From JBNAVJ01 sp049700455 (GTDB taxonomy: Bacteria; Bacteroidota; Ignavibacteria; Tepidaquicellales; Tepidaquicellaceae), in the NCBI GenBank assembly GCA_049700455.1, contig JBNAVJ010000011.1:1-64000 (forward strand): a stretch of DNA of 64,000 bases. The letters run 5' to 3'. Every line of letters starts with the position of its first letter. Position 1 is the first letter of the stretch. This document shows positions 8,293 through 17,676 of the stretch, piece after piece. Below the pieces are notes generated by a model. It worked only from the letters and a program-made list of their open reading frames with translations, was not told the origin of the DNA and did not search any database. The position numbers and the translations under genes are program-made.

Positions 8293-9390
8293 TCATTTTC
8301 TAAAAAAATTGCTTATTGCATTACTAATATATTGTATATCCGCTTCAGTCAAATCGGGGTAACTTGGCAGGTTTATTCCTCTTGTAGAAATGTCTTCTGC
8401 TACTGGGAACATCCCTTGTTTTACATTGAACATTGGCATAAGATGAATAGGATAGAATGTTGGACGTGTTTCTATCCCATATTCTAAGAGGTGGTTTCTA
8501 AGCGCATCTCTTTGATCCTGTCTATCTACAAGTATAGAGTACATCCAATAAGAATGAGTTGTCCCCATCTGTTCTTGGTGAGGGGATATAGGTAGCCCCT
8601 CAAGGTATTTATTGTATGCAATCACAACTCTTCGTTTTAGGGCAAGGATTTCATCAATGTTTTCCAGTTGAGCAAGTCCAATTGCAGCTGCAATATTAGT
8701 CATTCTATAGTTGTAACCTATATCTGTGTGCCAGTATTCTTTTACTGGTGAAACACAATGCATCTTTAAACTATAGGCCCTGTCATAAAAGATTTTATTG
8801 TTGGTAACAAGCATTCCACCTTCGCCTGTAGTTATGGTTTTATTTCCATAAAAGCTAAATGCTGAGATATCTCCAAAGGTTCCAACATGTTTATTTTCAA
8901 TCCGTGAACCAATTGCTTCAGCACAGTCTTCTATAACATATAGCTTATATTCATCGGCGATTTTTCTGATGGTTAACATATCAGCCGGCTGTCCATAAAG
9001 ATGTACAGCAATAATTGCTTTTGTTCTCTTATTGATTTTTTTTTCAATTTGAGAAGGATCCATTTGCCAGGTATCCGCCAGAGAATCTACAAAAACAGGA
9101 GTTGCTCCCGTGTAGATAACAGCAGAAATTGTAGCAATATAGGTAAAGGTTGGTACAATAACTTCGTCTCCTGCAGTAATGCCGAGTGTTCGTAACGCAA
9201 GATGCAAAGCAGTTGTTCCGTTAGTAACAGTCATAGCATTATTTATACCAATATATTCGGCAAAGGATTTTTCAAAACGATTGATAAAAGAACCTTTCGA
9301 AGAAATCCAATTTGTATCTATGCATTCGTTAACATATTTTTTTTCATTGCCGGCGATAAAAGGCTGATATACAGGAATTTTAACTTCCAT
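8293..9390 (-). CDS. DegT/DnrJ/EryC1/StrS-family sugar aminotransferase (perosamine-synthase-like)
   Basis: PLP-dependent aminotransferase acting on nucleotide-linked keto-sugars for surface glycans. The PLP lysine motif is SFYGNKTITTGEGGM, the form typical of GDP-perosamine synthases; VTNGTTALHLAL and VIEDCAEAIGS are other family signatures. A TTG 27 bases further upstream would lengthen the frame, but the ATG at 9390 gives the conserved start MEVKIPVYQPF and 365 residues. It overlaps the end of the upstream glycosyltransferase by 11 bases. The exact sugar product is an inference from motif resemblance. Confidence 0.85.
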   Translation of the reverse strand: MEVKIPVYQPFIAGNEKKYVNECIDTNWISSKGSFINRFEKSFAEYIGINNAMTVTNGTTALHLALRTLGITAGDEVIVPTFTYIATISAVIYTGATPVFVDSLADTWQMDPSQIEKKINKRTKAIIAVHLYGQPADMLTIRKIADEYKLYVIEDCAEAIGSRIENKHVGTFGDISAFSFYGNKTITTGEGGMLVTNNKIFYDRAYSLKMHCVSPVKEYWHTDIGYNYRMTNIAAAIGLAQLENIDEILALKRRVVIAYNKYLEGLPISPHQEQMGTTHSYWMYSILVDRQDQRDALRNHLLEYGIETRPTFYPIHLMPMFNVKQGMFPVAEDISTRGINLPSYPDLTEADIQYISNAISNFFRK

Positions 9391-10540
9391 TTTTCTGTTG
9401 CTTAAATTCAAGAACAAGGTTAATTATTTTTTTAAGGTCAATCATTTTTATACATTCAAGATTATAGGGACATTCGCGTTTCCAGCAAGGAGAACATTCA
9501 AGTTCAGGCTGATAAAGTTTTACGCCATAATCATATAGTTCAATTTCAGTCCAGCAAGATAATCCAAACCATGCAATAACATATCTTTGCAAGGCAATAG
9601 CAAGGTGCATTCCAAAACTATCTCCTGTGATTACAACATCGGCAATCTTCATATAACAGGCTCCTCTACGAATTCCCTCTGTGGTTGGGGTATTAATGAT
9701 TGATTTTTTTTCTCCAGCAGTAAATGCATTATAAATCTTATCGTTCCTTTCAGTATCTTCTTTTCCACCCAGAAGAACAATCTTTATATCTTTATATTGT
9801 AATAGTTCTCTGATTAAATAAACATGTTGCTCTATTGTCATTTTTTTGTTTGGGAAAAGTTCAGAGCAACCGGTATTGAATCCCACATATAAATATTTGT
9901 CTGAATAACCTATCCTTTGTTTATATTCTTCAATAAACTTAAGTTCTTCTTTGGTGAAATTGAAAATATACCGATCCCTCTTATATTCAAGCTCAAATAC
10001 TTCGTGAAGTATCTCAATCCCGCTCCTCTGATTAATGCGGAATTTCAGTTTATCATCTATACCCATCTTGTAGCTATACCATGCTGATTCATTAGCCGGT
10101 ATAATTTGTCGGTTTTCATTCAAGAGAAATCCGAGTTTTTTATCAGCTTTTATTTCATTTGCAAAAGCACAGGCGTAAACAGATTTATCTGCATTCATCA
10201 ATATATTAAACTTAATATTTCTGAGTATCATTCTGTTTTCATCGTTCCACACGAAAATTTTATCAATGAGATGATTGTTAAATAGAATTTTTTCTGCATT
10301 TGGCATAGTAATCCAGTAGATTGTGCTAACTGGATATTTTCTTTTAATAGAATATAAAATAGGAGTATTGTCCAGTACATTACCCATCGCATCAAGTGAA
10401 ATGATAAGTATCTTTGTCCCAAGCTTATTTTCATCACTATTCTGTGCACAACCATCTTCAAGACAATTTACATAAGGTATACAGGGTTTATATCCGGAAA
10501 AATTTTTACACTCAGGCAGTTTTAGATTATCAAATGTCAT
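9380..10540 (-). CDS. glycosyltransferase family 9 protein (heptosyltransferase-like) with N-terminal cysteine cluster
   Basis: Heptosyltransferase-type (GT9) enzyme of 386 residues, expected to extend the LPS core or another surface glycan from ADP-heptose or a related donor. The GT9 fold is shown by the C-terminal donor-site segment ADVVITGDSFGMHLAIAL and by the Cys-rich tail (CSPCWKRECP...CIK) common in this family. Unlike its two neighbours it has an extra N-terminal stretch with four cysteines (CKNFSGYKPC then CLEDGC), which could bind a metal. It overlaps the aminotransferase start by 11 bases and follows the next GT9 gene by 34 bases. Confidence 0.8.
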   Translation of the reverse strand: MTFDNLKLPECKNFSGYKPCIPYVNCLEDGCAQNSDENKLGTKILIISLDAMGNVLDNTPILYSIKRKYPVSTIYWITMPNAEKILFNNHLIDKIFVWNDENRMILRNIKFNILMNADKSVYACAFANEIKADKKLGFLLNENRQIIPANESAWYSYKMGIDDKLKFRINQRSGIEILHEVFELEYKRDRYIFNFTKEELKFIEEYKQRIGYSDKYLYVGFNTGCSELFPNKKMTIEQHVYLIRELLQYKDIKIVLLGGKEDTERNDKIYNAFTAGEKKSIINTPTTEGIRRGACYMKIADVVITGDSFGMHLAIALQRYVIAWFGLSCWTEIELYDYGVKLYQPELECSPCWKRECPYNLECIKMIDLKKIINLVLEFKQQKNGS

Positions 10541-10574
10541 AGCTTTTACTTACTTTTACTTATATAAATTAAAG

Positions 10575-11585
10575 TTAGATATGTTTTAGGACATCTTCAA
10601 TGTTTAAACCTTCGTTTATTTTACAAATACTCTTGTCCTTACTACAATACTTATCACAAAATTCTGCAGGCACTTCAAGATTAATAGATTTTGAATTAAG
10701 TACTCCCCAGTGTTTGGCACTGCTTACATTCCTGTGGCAATGTATCCCAATACAACGAATATTCAGGGCATCAGCAAGATGGATTGGTCCAGTTGATGAA
10801 CAAATAACAAGGTTCATTTGAGAAATTATTTTAATAAAATCTCTGAGATTACTAATTTTCTCATCAACAATGACAATTCGTTTATTATTTAATTGGCTAA
10901 CTAATTGCCTGAACCGTTGACTCATTTCTCGAGCTGTGAGTAAAATAAAGTAATTGAGCTCTTTGAGTTTTTCAATCATCTTTACTAGTAAATTGTAATA
11001 ATTATCTTCGTTCCAATTAGGTGCCGAACCTTTTGTCCCTGTATGAAGAATGATTTTATATGAATTAGGATTAATATTCCAATTTTGCAACATTTGCTGT
11101 GCTTCTAATTTTTCTGCTGGGGTTAGAAAAATCTCAGGTTGAATGTTATTTGTTACTACTCCAAGTCTACGAGCCAGATCCATACAGTAATCAGCTTCGT
11201 GTCTTAATGGGATGTAATTGTGACGGGAAACTGATTTCATAAAAGTAATAATTTCATACAGTTTTCTTCCGACTCCGATTCTGTTTCTAATTCCAGCAAA
11301 GAATAACTGGTAGGCAGCTCTTTCAGTGGGTAAAACAAGCAGGGCATCGGTGAATCTATATTTTTTTACCTCTTTAACAACTTTCCAGAAACTTTCTTTT
11401 TTAAGATCATCTGTAAGCATAACATCAAGATGAGGATTATTTAATAACACGTCCTTTGTATAGGGCTGTGTCAGAGTGGCAATAAATCCATCTGGAAATG
11501 TTCGACGTAGTTCTCTAATCATAGGAGTAATCATAACAACATCTCCAACACGATCTGTTCTAACTATGAGGATTCTTCTGCTCAA
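10575..11585 (-). CDS. glycosyltransferase family 9 protein (heptosyltransferase-like)
   Basis: GT9 enzyme of 336 residues. The N-terminal RRILIVRTDRVGDVVMITPM is the classic start of ADP-heptose:LPS heptosyltransferases; the donor-binding half contains LHTGTKGSAPNWNEDNY and CSSTGPIHLADAL. The C-terminus has the cysteine set FCDKYCSKDKSIC seen in many GT9 proteins. The start must be a TTG at 11585, since no ATG gives the conserved N-terminus. It overlaps the end of the preceding GT9 gene by 26 bases. Acceptor and exact sugar are unknown. Confidence 0.87.
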   Translation of the reverse strand: MSRRILIVRTDRVGDVVMITPMIRELRRTFPDGFIATLTQPYTKDVLLNNPHLDVMLTDDLKKESFWKVVKEVKKYRFTDALLVLPTERAAYQLFFAGIRNRIGVGRKLYEIITFMKSVSRHNYIPLRHEADYCMDLARRLGVVTNNIQPEIFLTPAEKLEAQQMLQNWNINPNSYKIILHTGTKGSAPNWNEDNYYNLLVKMIEKLKELNYFILLTAREMSQRFRQLVSQLNNKRIVIVDEKISNLRDFIKIISQMNLVICSSTGPIHLADALNIRCIGIHCHRNVSSAKHWGVLNSKSINLEVPAEFCDKYCSKDKSICKINEGLNIEDVLKHI

Positions 11586-12618
11586 GATAAATATTATTAA
11601 TTTTCAATAATTCTTTAAATTTACTAATAATATGATTAATATCTATCTGAGTCATACAAATATTTCCTATATGGCATACTTGTAGATTACAGTGTAAGCA
11701 GTCTAAAGAATCATTTTCAACATAAAGATTTTTTTCACCAAAAGGTCCCTGGAGCCTTGGATCTGTTGGACCATATATACCCAGCACAGGTACCTGAGAT
11801 GCTACCGCAAGGTGAAGAAGCCCTGAATCGTTACCAATAATTGCTTTACATTTTCTCATCAATGCAGATGTATATTTTAAGTTTGCAGTTGGAGAAATGT
11901 AGCAATCAGATTCAAATTCTGATTTGAGTTGTTGTGCTTCATTCTCTTCAGTTTGATTTCCTTGAAAAATTATTATCTTAACTTTATAAAGTTCTAAAAT
12001 TCTTTTTATAAGTTTTTTATATTCTTCAAGCTTGAACTTTTTTGTTTCCCATCCTCCTGAGATTAGTATCCCAAGAAGATTTTTTTCAGCCAGATTATTA
12101 TCACTGATAAATCGATCAGCAAATTCTGTATGAACAAAATTCAGGTAGATTTCAGGTTGACGTGATAAGATTGGAACTCCAATATGTTTCAGAGCATCAA
12201 GGTTAAAATCGAGATTATGTACTTCACTGCTGCGTCTATTTATAATATGGGTATATGCGTACTTACGGAATCTAAAACTAAAACCAACTCTATATGGTGC
12301 CCGGCTATACCACACAACAAATGCACTTCGAGGGTTACAATAAAGGTCAATAATTAAATCAAACTTATGCTTCTTAATTTCACGGTAAAGAGGGGGCTTT
12401 CGTCTTATTCCAAGGTCAAAGGTAAAATATCCATCAAGATGGGGATTTTCTCTTACCACATCACGACATTTAGATTCTGTAAGAAAAAAAAGTTTCGTTT
12501 TTGGAAGAAATGCTCTTATATTCAATATTACCGGAGTGGATAACAAAACGTCACCTATCCCACCAAATTTGATAATGAGAATTTTAGCTATTTTTCCCCA
12601 GTTAATCTCAACCGACAT
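11560..12618 (-). CDS. glycosyltransferase family 9 protein (heptosyltransferase-like)
   Basis: Third GT9 enzyme of the run, 352 residues from the ATG at 12618 (a TTG two codons earlier is possible). Signatures: AKILIIKFGGIGDVLLSTP at the N-terminus, GNDSGLLHLAVASQVPVLG for the donor site, GPTDPRLQGP, and a C-terminal cysteine set CLHCNLQVCHIGNIC. It overlaps the nth stop by 11 bases and the next GT9 gene by 26 bases, so these genes are almost certainly co-translated. Together with gmhA and waaA it points to heptose-containing LPS core synthesis. Confidence 0.87.
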   Translation of the reverse strand: MSVEINWGKIAKILIIKFGGIGDVLLSTPVILNIRAFLPKTKLFFLTESKCRDVVRENPHLDGYFTFDLGIRRKPPLYREIKKHKFDLIIDLYCNPRSAFVVWYSRAPYRVGFSFRFRKYAYTHIINRRSSEVHNLDFNLDALKHIGVPILSRQPEIYLNFVHTEFADRFISDNNLAEKNLLGILISGGWETKKFKLEEYKKLIKRILELYKVKIIIFQGNQTEENEAQQLKSEFESDCYISPTANLKYTSALMRKCKAIIGNDSGLLHLAVASQVPVLGIYGPTDPRLQGPFGEKNLYVENDSLDCLHCNLQVCHIGNICMTQIDINHIISKFKELLKINNIYLEQKNPHS

Positions 12619-13336
12619 AATCAAGGATTAGGTAATTATCTTTGCGCGGGGAGAAACGAAGTTTTGTATTTTTAATAGCATAGGTGTTTTTATGTTCATA
12701 AATGCACATAGCATATAATTTACATTCATTGCATTTAGGATTTTTAGCCGTACATATTTCTCTGCCAAATAATATAAGTTTTCTGTGAAGTTCAACTTTA
12801 TATTTATCAGGGATTAAAGCTTTTGCTTGCTGGAAAGTCTGTTCTGCAGTTTTAGTTGCAACAATGCCAAGTCTATTAAGTATTCGATGGATATGAGTAT
12901 CAACAGGGAAGACAGGTCTATTAAGGCCAAATGCAATCAGACAGGAAATGGTTTTTACTCCAAAACCTTTAAACTGCAAAAGTTCTTCGTATATCTTTTC
13001 GTTAGAAAGATTATTCAGATATTCCAAAGAGATTTTGCCACGTTTTTTAATTAATGTCTGGAGAAAATTCTTTATTTCTTTACTTTTATTATTAGCCAAT
13101 CCGCAAACTCGAATTTGCTTTGCTATTTCAGAAATAGGGGCTTTTGCTATTGACTGCCAGTCTGAAAATTTTTGTTTCAGATTATTAAAAGCAATTGCAG
13201 CAGCTTTATCGGTTGTGTTTTGTGATAACTTTGTTGCTATTAAAATATCGATAAGCTCTTTTTTTTTGTTATCTCTATCAGGATAAAGAGAATCAAGCTT
13301 TAATATAATTTTCTGGATTTTATGATTAGGTTTCAT
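12608..13336 (-). CDS. nth: endonuclease III (DNA glycosylase/AP lyase)
   Basis: Base excision repair enzyme for oxidised pyrimidines. The protein is 242 residues. The helix-hairpin-helix ends in FKGFGVKTI with the catalytic Lys128; the catalytic Asp146 is in PVDTHIHRILNRLG. The C-terminal [4Fe-4S] site is intact as C195-x6-C202-x2-C205-x5-C211. Its ATG overlaps the TGA of the POT transporter (ATGA), and its end overlaps the first GT9 gene, so a DNA repair gene is embedded in a transport and glycan operon. The linkage is probably only transcriptional. Confidence 0.95.
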   Translation of the reverse strand: MKPNHKIQKIILKLDSLYPDRDNKKKELIDILIATKLSQNTTDKAAAIAFNNLKQKFSDWQSIAKAPISEIAKQIRVCGLANNKSKEIKNFLQTLIKKRGKISLEYLNNLSNEKIYEELLQFKGFGVKTISCLIAFGLNRPVFPVDTHIHRILNRLGIVATKTAEQTFQQAKALIPDKYKVELHRKLILFGREICTAKNPKCNECKLYAMCIYEHKNTYAIKNTKLRFSPRKDNYLILDYVG

Positions 13337-14856
13337 CTAACTCCGTGCATCATTTTCAGTAGTGGTTTAGTCAATAGAAAAAGTATAATAGAACTAATTC
13401 CCGCAAGAATTATAAAAAGCAAAGCAAAATCAAATATAGTTGCAATCTTCCAGCCAAGAACAGTGGAAATATTATTTTCTGTGGGATACAAGGCACTCAT
13501 TACTCCCGAAAGTTTAAAAGAAGTTCCAAGTGATAAAAACCATACTGCCATAAGAACTGAACCGAATCGAGCAGGTGCAAGTTTAACTATCATAGAGAGT
13601 CCAATTGGTGAGAGTGAAAGTTCCCCAATTGTTAAAATGAAATACATTACGATAAGCCATTGCATCCCAACTTTTGTCTCGGGTGAAATTGCCTGTACGG
13701 AGTATGCCAGTACTAGCCAGGCAAGAGCCATAAAAAATAAACCAAGCCCCAATTTAAACGGAATCGATGGTTCCCTATCTGATTTAGCAAGAACTGACCA
13801 TATAATTGCCATAATAGGTGCAAAAAGTACAATAAAAAGGGGACCAAATGCTTGAAAAACTGCTGGAGGAATTTCCCAGGACAATATTGTTCTGTCAAGG
13901 CGAGTATCTGCAAAATATGTTAATGATGAACCTATTTGTCCAAAAGCAATCCAGAAAACCATTGAAAATATTACGAGTACAAACATTGCAACAATTTTTT
14001 CCTTTTCAACCTTATTGAGGTCTTTATCAGTTACGATGGAAAGTGGAACAGTGAAGAAAGTTGCATAGATGAATGAACCTATCGTGTCTGCATTTAGTAT
14101 AAAGTGAAAAATTATAAAGATAGCTACGAAAGCAATCAGGTAAAATACAAGTTTTCCAAAATTGAAAGTCCTGTTATTATTCTGTTGCTTTTTTTCTTTG
14201 TAGGGAGGAATAACTCCTATTGGTTTACCTTCTGGGGTAACGACATATTTATTTTTCAGTGGGATGAAGATAAAAAGGCTTAATATCATTCCAAGTCCTG
14301 CTGCAAAATAGCCCCACTTAAAATCTGCAAGATTACCAGTATTTCCAAGAAACCCACAAATTATAGGAGCAAGTAATCCACCGAGATTTATACCCATATA
14401 AAATATAGTAAAAGCTGAGTCAATTCTCTTATCATTTTCAGGATATAATTGCCCGACCATAGAAGATATATTAGGCTTAAAAAACCCGTTTCCCAGACAT
14501 AGAAAAATTAATCCAAGATATAAAAATACAGCTGCTATTGGTTTATCCTGATAAAGCATTCCACTGGTAAAGAGCAGGAATTGACCTATAGCCATTGACA
14601 CACCACCAATAATAATGGACTTTCTATTTCCAAGCAGCCTATCTGATGCATATCCTCCTATTAGTGCCGTAATATAAACCATTCCAGTATAGTTACCGTA
14701 AATCAAATCCGCAAATGTTTTATCAAAAGTTAAAGCATTAATCATATAGAGATAAAATACAGCCTGCATCCCATAAAAGCTAAACCTTTCCCACATTTCT
14801 GTAAAAAACAAGAGATACAGACCTTTAGGATGTTTCAGTTTATTTTCTTGTGACAT
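13333..14856 (-). CDS. POT-family proton-dependent di/tripeptide transporter
   Basis: Proton-coupled oligopeptide symporter (PTR2/POT) in the inner membrane, 507 residues with about 14 hydrophobic segments as in bacterial members. The proton-coupling motif E20-x2-E23-R24 is present in EMWERFSFYG, followed by the PTR signature GNGFFKPNISSMVGQLY and the GINLGGLLAPI segment. It begins the leftward run, diverging from an OPT transporter across 333 bases, and overlaps nth by four bases. Substrates are probably di- and tripeptides, in keeping with the peptidases nearby. Confidence 0.93.
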   Translation of the reverse strand: MSQENKLKHPKGLYLLFFTEMWERFSFYGMQAVFYLYMINALTFDKTFADLIYGNYTGMVYITALIGGYASDRLLGNRKSIIIGGVSMAIGQFLLFTSGMLYQDKPIAAVFLYLGLIFLCLGNGFFKPNISSMVGQLYPENDKRIDSAFTIFYMGINLGGLLAPIICGFLGNTGNLADFKWGYFAAGLGMILSLFIFIPLKNKYVVTPEGKPIGVIPPYKEKKQQNNNRTFNFGKLVFYLIAFVAIFIIFHFILNADTIGSFIYATFFTVPLSIVTDKDLNKVEKEKIVAMFVLVIFSMVFWIAFGQIGSSLTYFADTRLDRTILSWEIPPAVFQAFGPLFIVLFAPIMAIIWSVLAKSDREPSIPFKLGLGLFFMALAWLVLAYSVQAISPETKVGMQWLIVMYFILTIGELSLSPIGLSMIVKLAPARFGSVLMAVWFLSLGTSFKLSGVMSALYPTENNISTVLGWKIATIFDFALLFIILAGISSIILFLLTKPLLKMMHGVR

Positions 14857-15189
14857 CAGATAAATTTAATTTTTTCAAAATATAAATATTCCATAAGGAT
14901 AAAAAGTCATTAAAGTACTAAATTACCCGATTTGTTATGGAGGTGCTAAATAAAAAATATCAGAATCTAATAATATTTGAATAGAAAATTCTTTTCCTGT
15001 TCAAATTAGTTTATAATTTCTCGATGTTGTAAATAGCTTCTCTTATTACTTAAAGTTGGAAGTTAATACTATTTATTCGGAAATATTATAATGTTGCAAA
15101 GATTTAAATTTTTCAATAATTTCATATTCATATAATTATGATATATAGAAAGCTTAAATAAACACCTTCCCATAATAAAATAAAAAATT
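14857..15189. other. 333-base divergent intergenic region between POT and OPT transporters
   Basis: No open frame with coding character, RNA gene or strong hairpin was seen. It must hold promoters for both transporters. A weak Bacteroidota-like candidate on the + strand is TTG at 15094-15096 with TAATTTCA starting at 15117 (20-base spacing), but the second half departs from the TAnnTTTG consensus. No convincing -7 element was found for the minus-strand gene. Confidence 0.4.
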
Positions 15190-17241
15190 ATGAGTGATCA
15201 AAAGAAATTCGTACCATTTATTGCTCCTGAGAGCAGTATGGCAGAATTTACAATCAAAGCTTTAATTCTTGGCTTGATTATGTCAGTTGTACTGGGGGCA
15301 GCAAATGCTTACCTCGGATTAAAAGCAGGTATGACGATAGCGGCTACCTATCCGGCTGCTGTTTTAGGAATGGCTTTTTTAAGATTGACTAAAGGTACAA
15401 TTCTTGAAGAGAATTTTGCAAGAACAGTTGGGTCAATCGGCGAATCTGTAGCAGCTGGAGCTATTTTTACTTTACCAGCTTTTTACATTGCTCACATTTG
15501 GGATCCATTCTTTACATGGAAACATTATGTTACAGCAACACTTATCCTGATTGCTGGTGGTGTTCTTGGAATTATGTTTGTAGCGCTTTTGCGTCGTGTA
15601 ATGGTAGAAGATGTAGACTTATTATTTCCAGAGTCAACTGCAGCTGCAGAAATTCACAAGTCAGGGCAGGGAACAGGAACAGGTAGTAAATTTCTTTTTA
15701 GTGCAATGGGACTTGGAGCTGTGATTCAATTTTTGGGACAGATAAGTTTCTTTGCTCAAAGTTGGGAAAAGTTTTATTCATTTTTTAGCAAAGTTAAAAT
15801 CCCTGGCACAAACATAGATGCTCAAGGAGGGATGTTGATTAGTTCTCCTGGTATCAGTCCGGCGTATGTAGGGGTTGGCTATATTATTGGTCCTAAGTAT
15901 GCATCGCTTAACTTTAGTGGGGGATTGCTTGCCTGGGGCTTACTTGCTCCCATAATTTACTATTTTATATCTCCCTATTTTACCCCTGAAATGTTACAAG
16001 CTTGGGCAACTCTTAAAGGGACTACTATTGAAAAAGTAAGTGATCCCGGTTTTCAAATTAATCAAGTATGGCGCTTTGTGGTTAGACCCATTGCTATTGG
16101 AGGAATGTTGATGGGGGCTGGTTTTACTTTGTTTAAAATGAGAAATAGCCTTATAGCAGGTTTAAAGCGTTCCATTGGAGATGTGAAAAAAGCAGCTACT
16201 GGTGGACCTGTGACAGTAAGAACTGAAAAGGATCTCCCCTTTACATATATAATGATAGGTATTATTCTTGTTTCCATTATAACTTTTGTAGTTACTAAGT
16301 TTGCATTTCATACAGACATATTTCCTGCAATAGTTGCTGCTACCGTGATGATTATACTGGCATTCTTTTTTGCAGCTATATCTGGGTATCTGGTTGGTAT
16401 TATAGGTTCCAGTAATAATCCAATCAGCGGACTCACCTTAACCGCTCTTGTAGTTACAGCTCTGATTTTGGTCTTAATAAGGGTTGATGCACAGAGTGGG
16501 GGAGTTGCTGCTGTACTTGGTGTTGCGGCTATAGTTTGTGTATCCGCTGCTGTGGCAGGAGAAATGTTACAAGATCTTAAAGCAGGGCATATCCTTGGTG
16601 GTACCCCTTGGAAAATGCAGTTTGGTGATGTTATTGGCGTTGTTGTTTCAGGATTGGTGATGTTCTTTGTCCTGAATCTTCTGAACCAGGCTGATATTGC
16701 TCAAGGTGTTCAACAAGGATATACAGGTGGATTTGGTAGCAAGAATTTATCTGCTCCTCAAGCTGGGCTGATGGCAATGTTATCACAAGGAATTGTTGGA
16801 GGTGAAATGGCTTGGCCTCTAATTATTGTTGGAATGCTAATGGGACTTGCTTTTATTATGATGCAGGTTAAAAGCCCAATGCTTGTCAGTGTAGGAATGT
16901 ATTTACCACTTGAAACAACTTTTGCAATTTTCATCGGTGGAATAATCAAAGGAATTCTTGATTTGATTGTTAAGAAGAAAAACTATAACGATGCTCAAAA
17001 AGTAAGAATAGAAAACATTGGAATTCTGTTAGCTTCTGGATTTATCGCTGGTGAAGCATTGACTGGGCTTGGATTTGCTCCTTTTAGAATAGCAGAGGTT
17101 AATATACCTCTTATTTTCAAGGAACCCCCTTTGTTTATTGGATTTTTGGTGCTTATCATTATTGCTCTTATATTGATTTATATTCCGATGAAGAATGCAG
17201 GTTCGGTTGATGAACCAGCCCCACCTGCAGCAGGAATATAA
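15190..17241 (+). CDS. OPT-family oligopeptide transporter
   Basis: Inner membrane transporter of the OPT family, 683 residues, with about 15-16 hydrophobic segments. Signatures: LGLKAGMTIAATYPAAVLGM near the N-terminus, LLFPESTAAAEIHKSG, and GSSNNPISGLTL with the NPISG motif of bacterial OPT proteins. Bacterial members are generally predicted to take up peptides. A strong terminator follows at 17254, then a PqqD-like protein, PepD and an M2 peptidase on the same strand. It is a paralogue of the OPT protein at 35.3-37.3 kb. Confidence 0.93.
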   Translation: MSDQKKFVPFIAPESSMAEFTIKALILGLIMSVVLGAANAYLGLKAGMTIAATYPAAVLGMAFLRLTKGTILEENFARTVGSIGESVAAGAIFTLPAFYIAHIWDPFFTWKHYVTATLILIAGGVLGIMFVALLRRVMVEDVDLLFPESTAAAEIHKSGQGTGTGSKFLFSAMGLGAVIQFLGQISFFAQSWEKFYSFFSKVKIPGTNIDAQGGMLISSPGISPAYVGVGYIIGPKYASLNFSGGLLAWGLLAPIIYYFISPYFTPEMLQAWATLKGTTIEKVSDPGFQINQVWRFVVRPIAIGGMLMGAGFTLFKMRNSLIAGLKRSIGDVKKAATGGPVTVRTEKDLPFTYIMIGIILVSIITFVVTKFAFHTDIFPAIVAATVMIILAFFFAAISGYLVGIIGSSNNPISGLTLTALVVTALILVLIRVDAQSGGVAAVLGVAAIVCVSAAVAGEMLQDLKAGHILGGTPWKMQFGDVIGVVVSGLVMFFVLNLLNQADIAQGVQQGYTGGFGSKNLSAPQAGLMAMLSQGIVGGEMAWPLIIVGMLMGLAFIMMQVKSPMLVSVGMYLPLETTFAIFIGGIIKGILDLIVKKKNYNDAQKVRIENIGILLASGFIAGEALTGLGFAPFRIAEVNIPLIFKEPPLFIGFLVLIIIALILIYIPMKNAGSVDEPAPPAAGI

Positions 17242-17253
17242 TTTTAATTTTTA

Positions 17254-17290
17254 AGAGGCAACGAGGTCAATGCTTCGTTGCCTTTATTTT
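17254..17290 (+). terminator. rho-independent terminator after the OPT transporter
   Basis: Stem GGCAACGA (17257-17264) with TCGTTGCC (17275-17282), extendable outward by A-T and G-T pairs to 17254/17285, loop of ten bases, followed by TTTATTTT. The pqqD-like gene starts just 11 bases later, so it is expressed by read-through or from a promoter overlapping this element. Confidence 0.85.
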
Positions 17291-17300
17291 AGGGAAGCTT

Positions 17301-17657
17301 ATGGCATTTTTCAAAAAGAAACTAAATTTTAATTTACTTGAACTTACACCTGTGATAAATAAAAACTTCGTAGTTACAGATGAAGGTCTTGTAATGATTG
17401 TGTTCCCGAAATTTAGAAATCGTTTTCTTAAGAAACTAATCCCGAAAAATAAACCCCAGGATTTTAAAATTAGCCTTGATAGGTTGGGATCAGCAGTGTG
17501 GTTTGAGATTGATGGGAAGAAAAAGGTTGCTGAGATTGTTGAAAAGTTAGAAAAACAAATAGGAGAAGAGATTTCTCCTGCTGCGGAAAGAATATCAAAA
17601 TTCCTAACACAACTCTATTCTTATAAATTTATAAGATTTGTTGAACTTAAAAAATAA
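17301..17657 (+). CDS. PqqD-like (RiPP recognition element type) small protein
   Basis: Protein of 118 residues. The central segment RLGSAVWFEIDGKKKVAEIV matches the PqqD-fold pattern, a small winged-helix domain that in known systems binds precursor peptides for radical-SAM or other RiPP enzymes. No radical-SAM peptide-modifying enzyme or evident precursor peptide is next to it. It lies between an OPT transporter terminator and pepD (19 bases to pepD). Its role is unknown; fold assignment is by pattern only. Confidence 0.75.
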   Translation: MAFFKKKLNFNLLELTPVINKNFVVTDEGLVMIVFPKFRNRFLKKLIPKNKPQDFKISLDRLGSAVWFEIDGKKKVAEIVEKLEKQIGEEISPAAERISKFLTQLYSYKFIRFVELKK

Positions 17658-17676
17658 AACAGAAAGGATATAAACT

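Noticed and set aside
13322..13855. 177-codon open frame opposite the POT transporter
   Set aside because: Lies wholly over a well-conserved transporter gene and its nth junction; the translation has no domain-like features.
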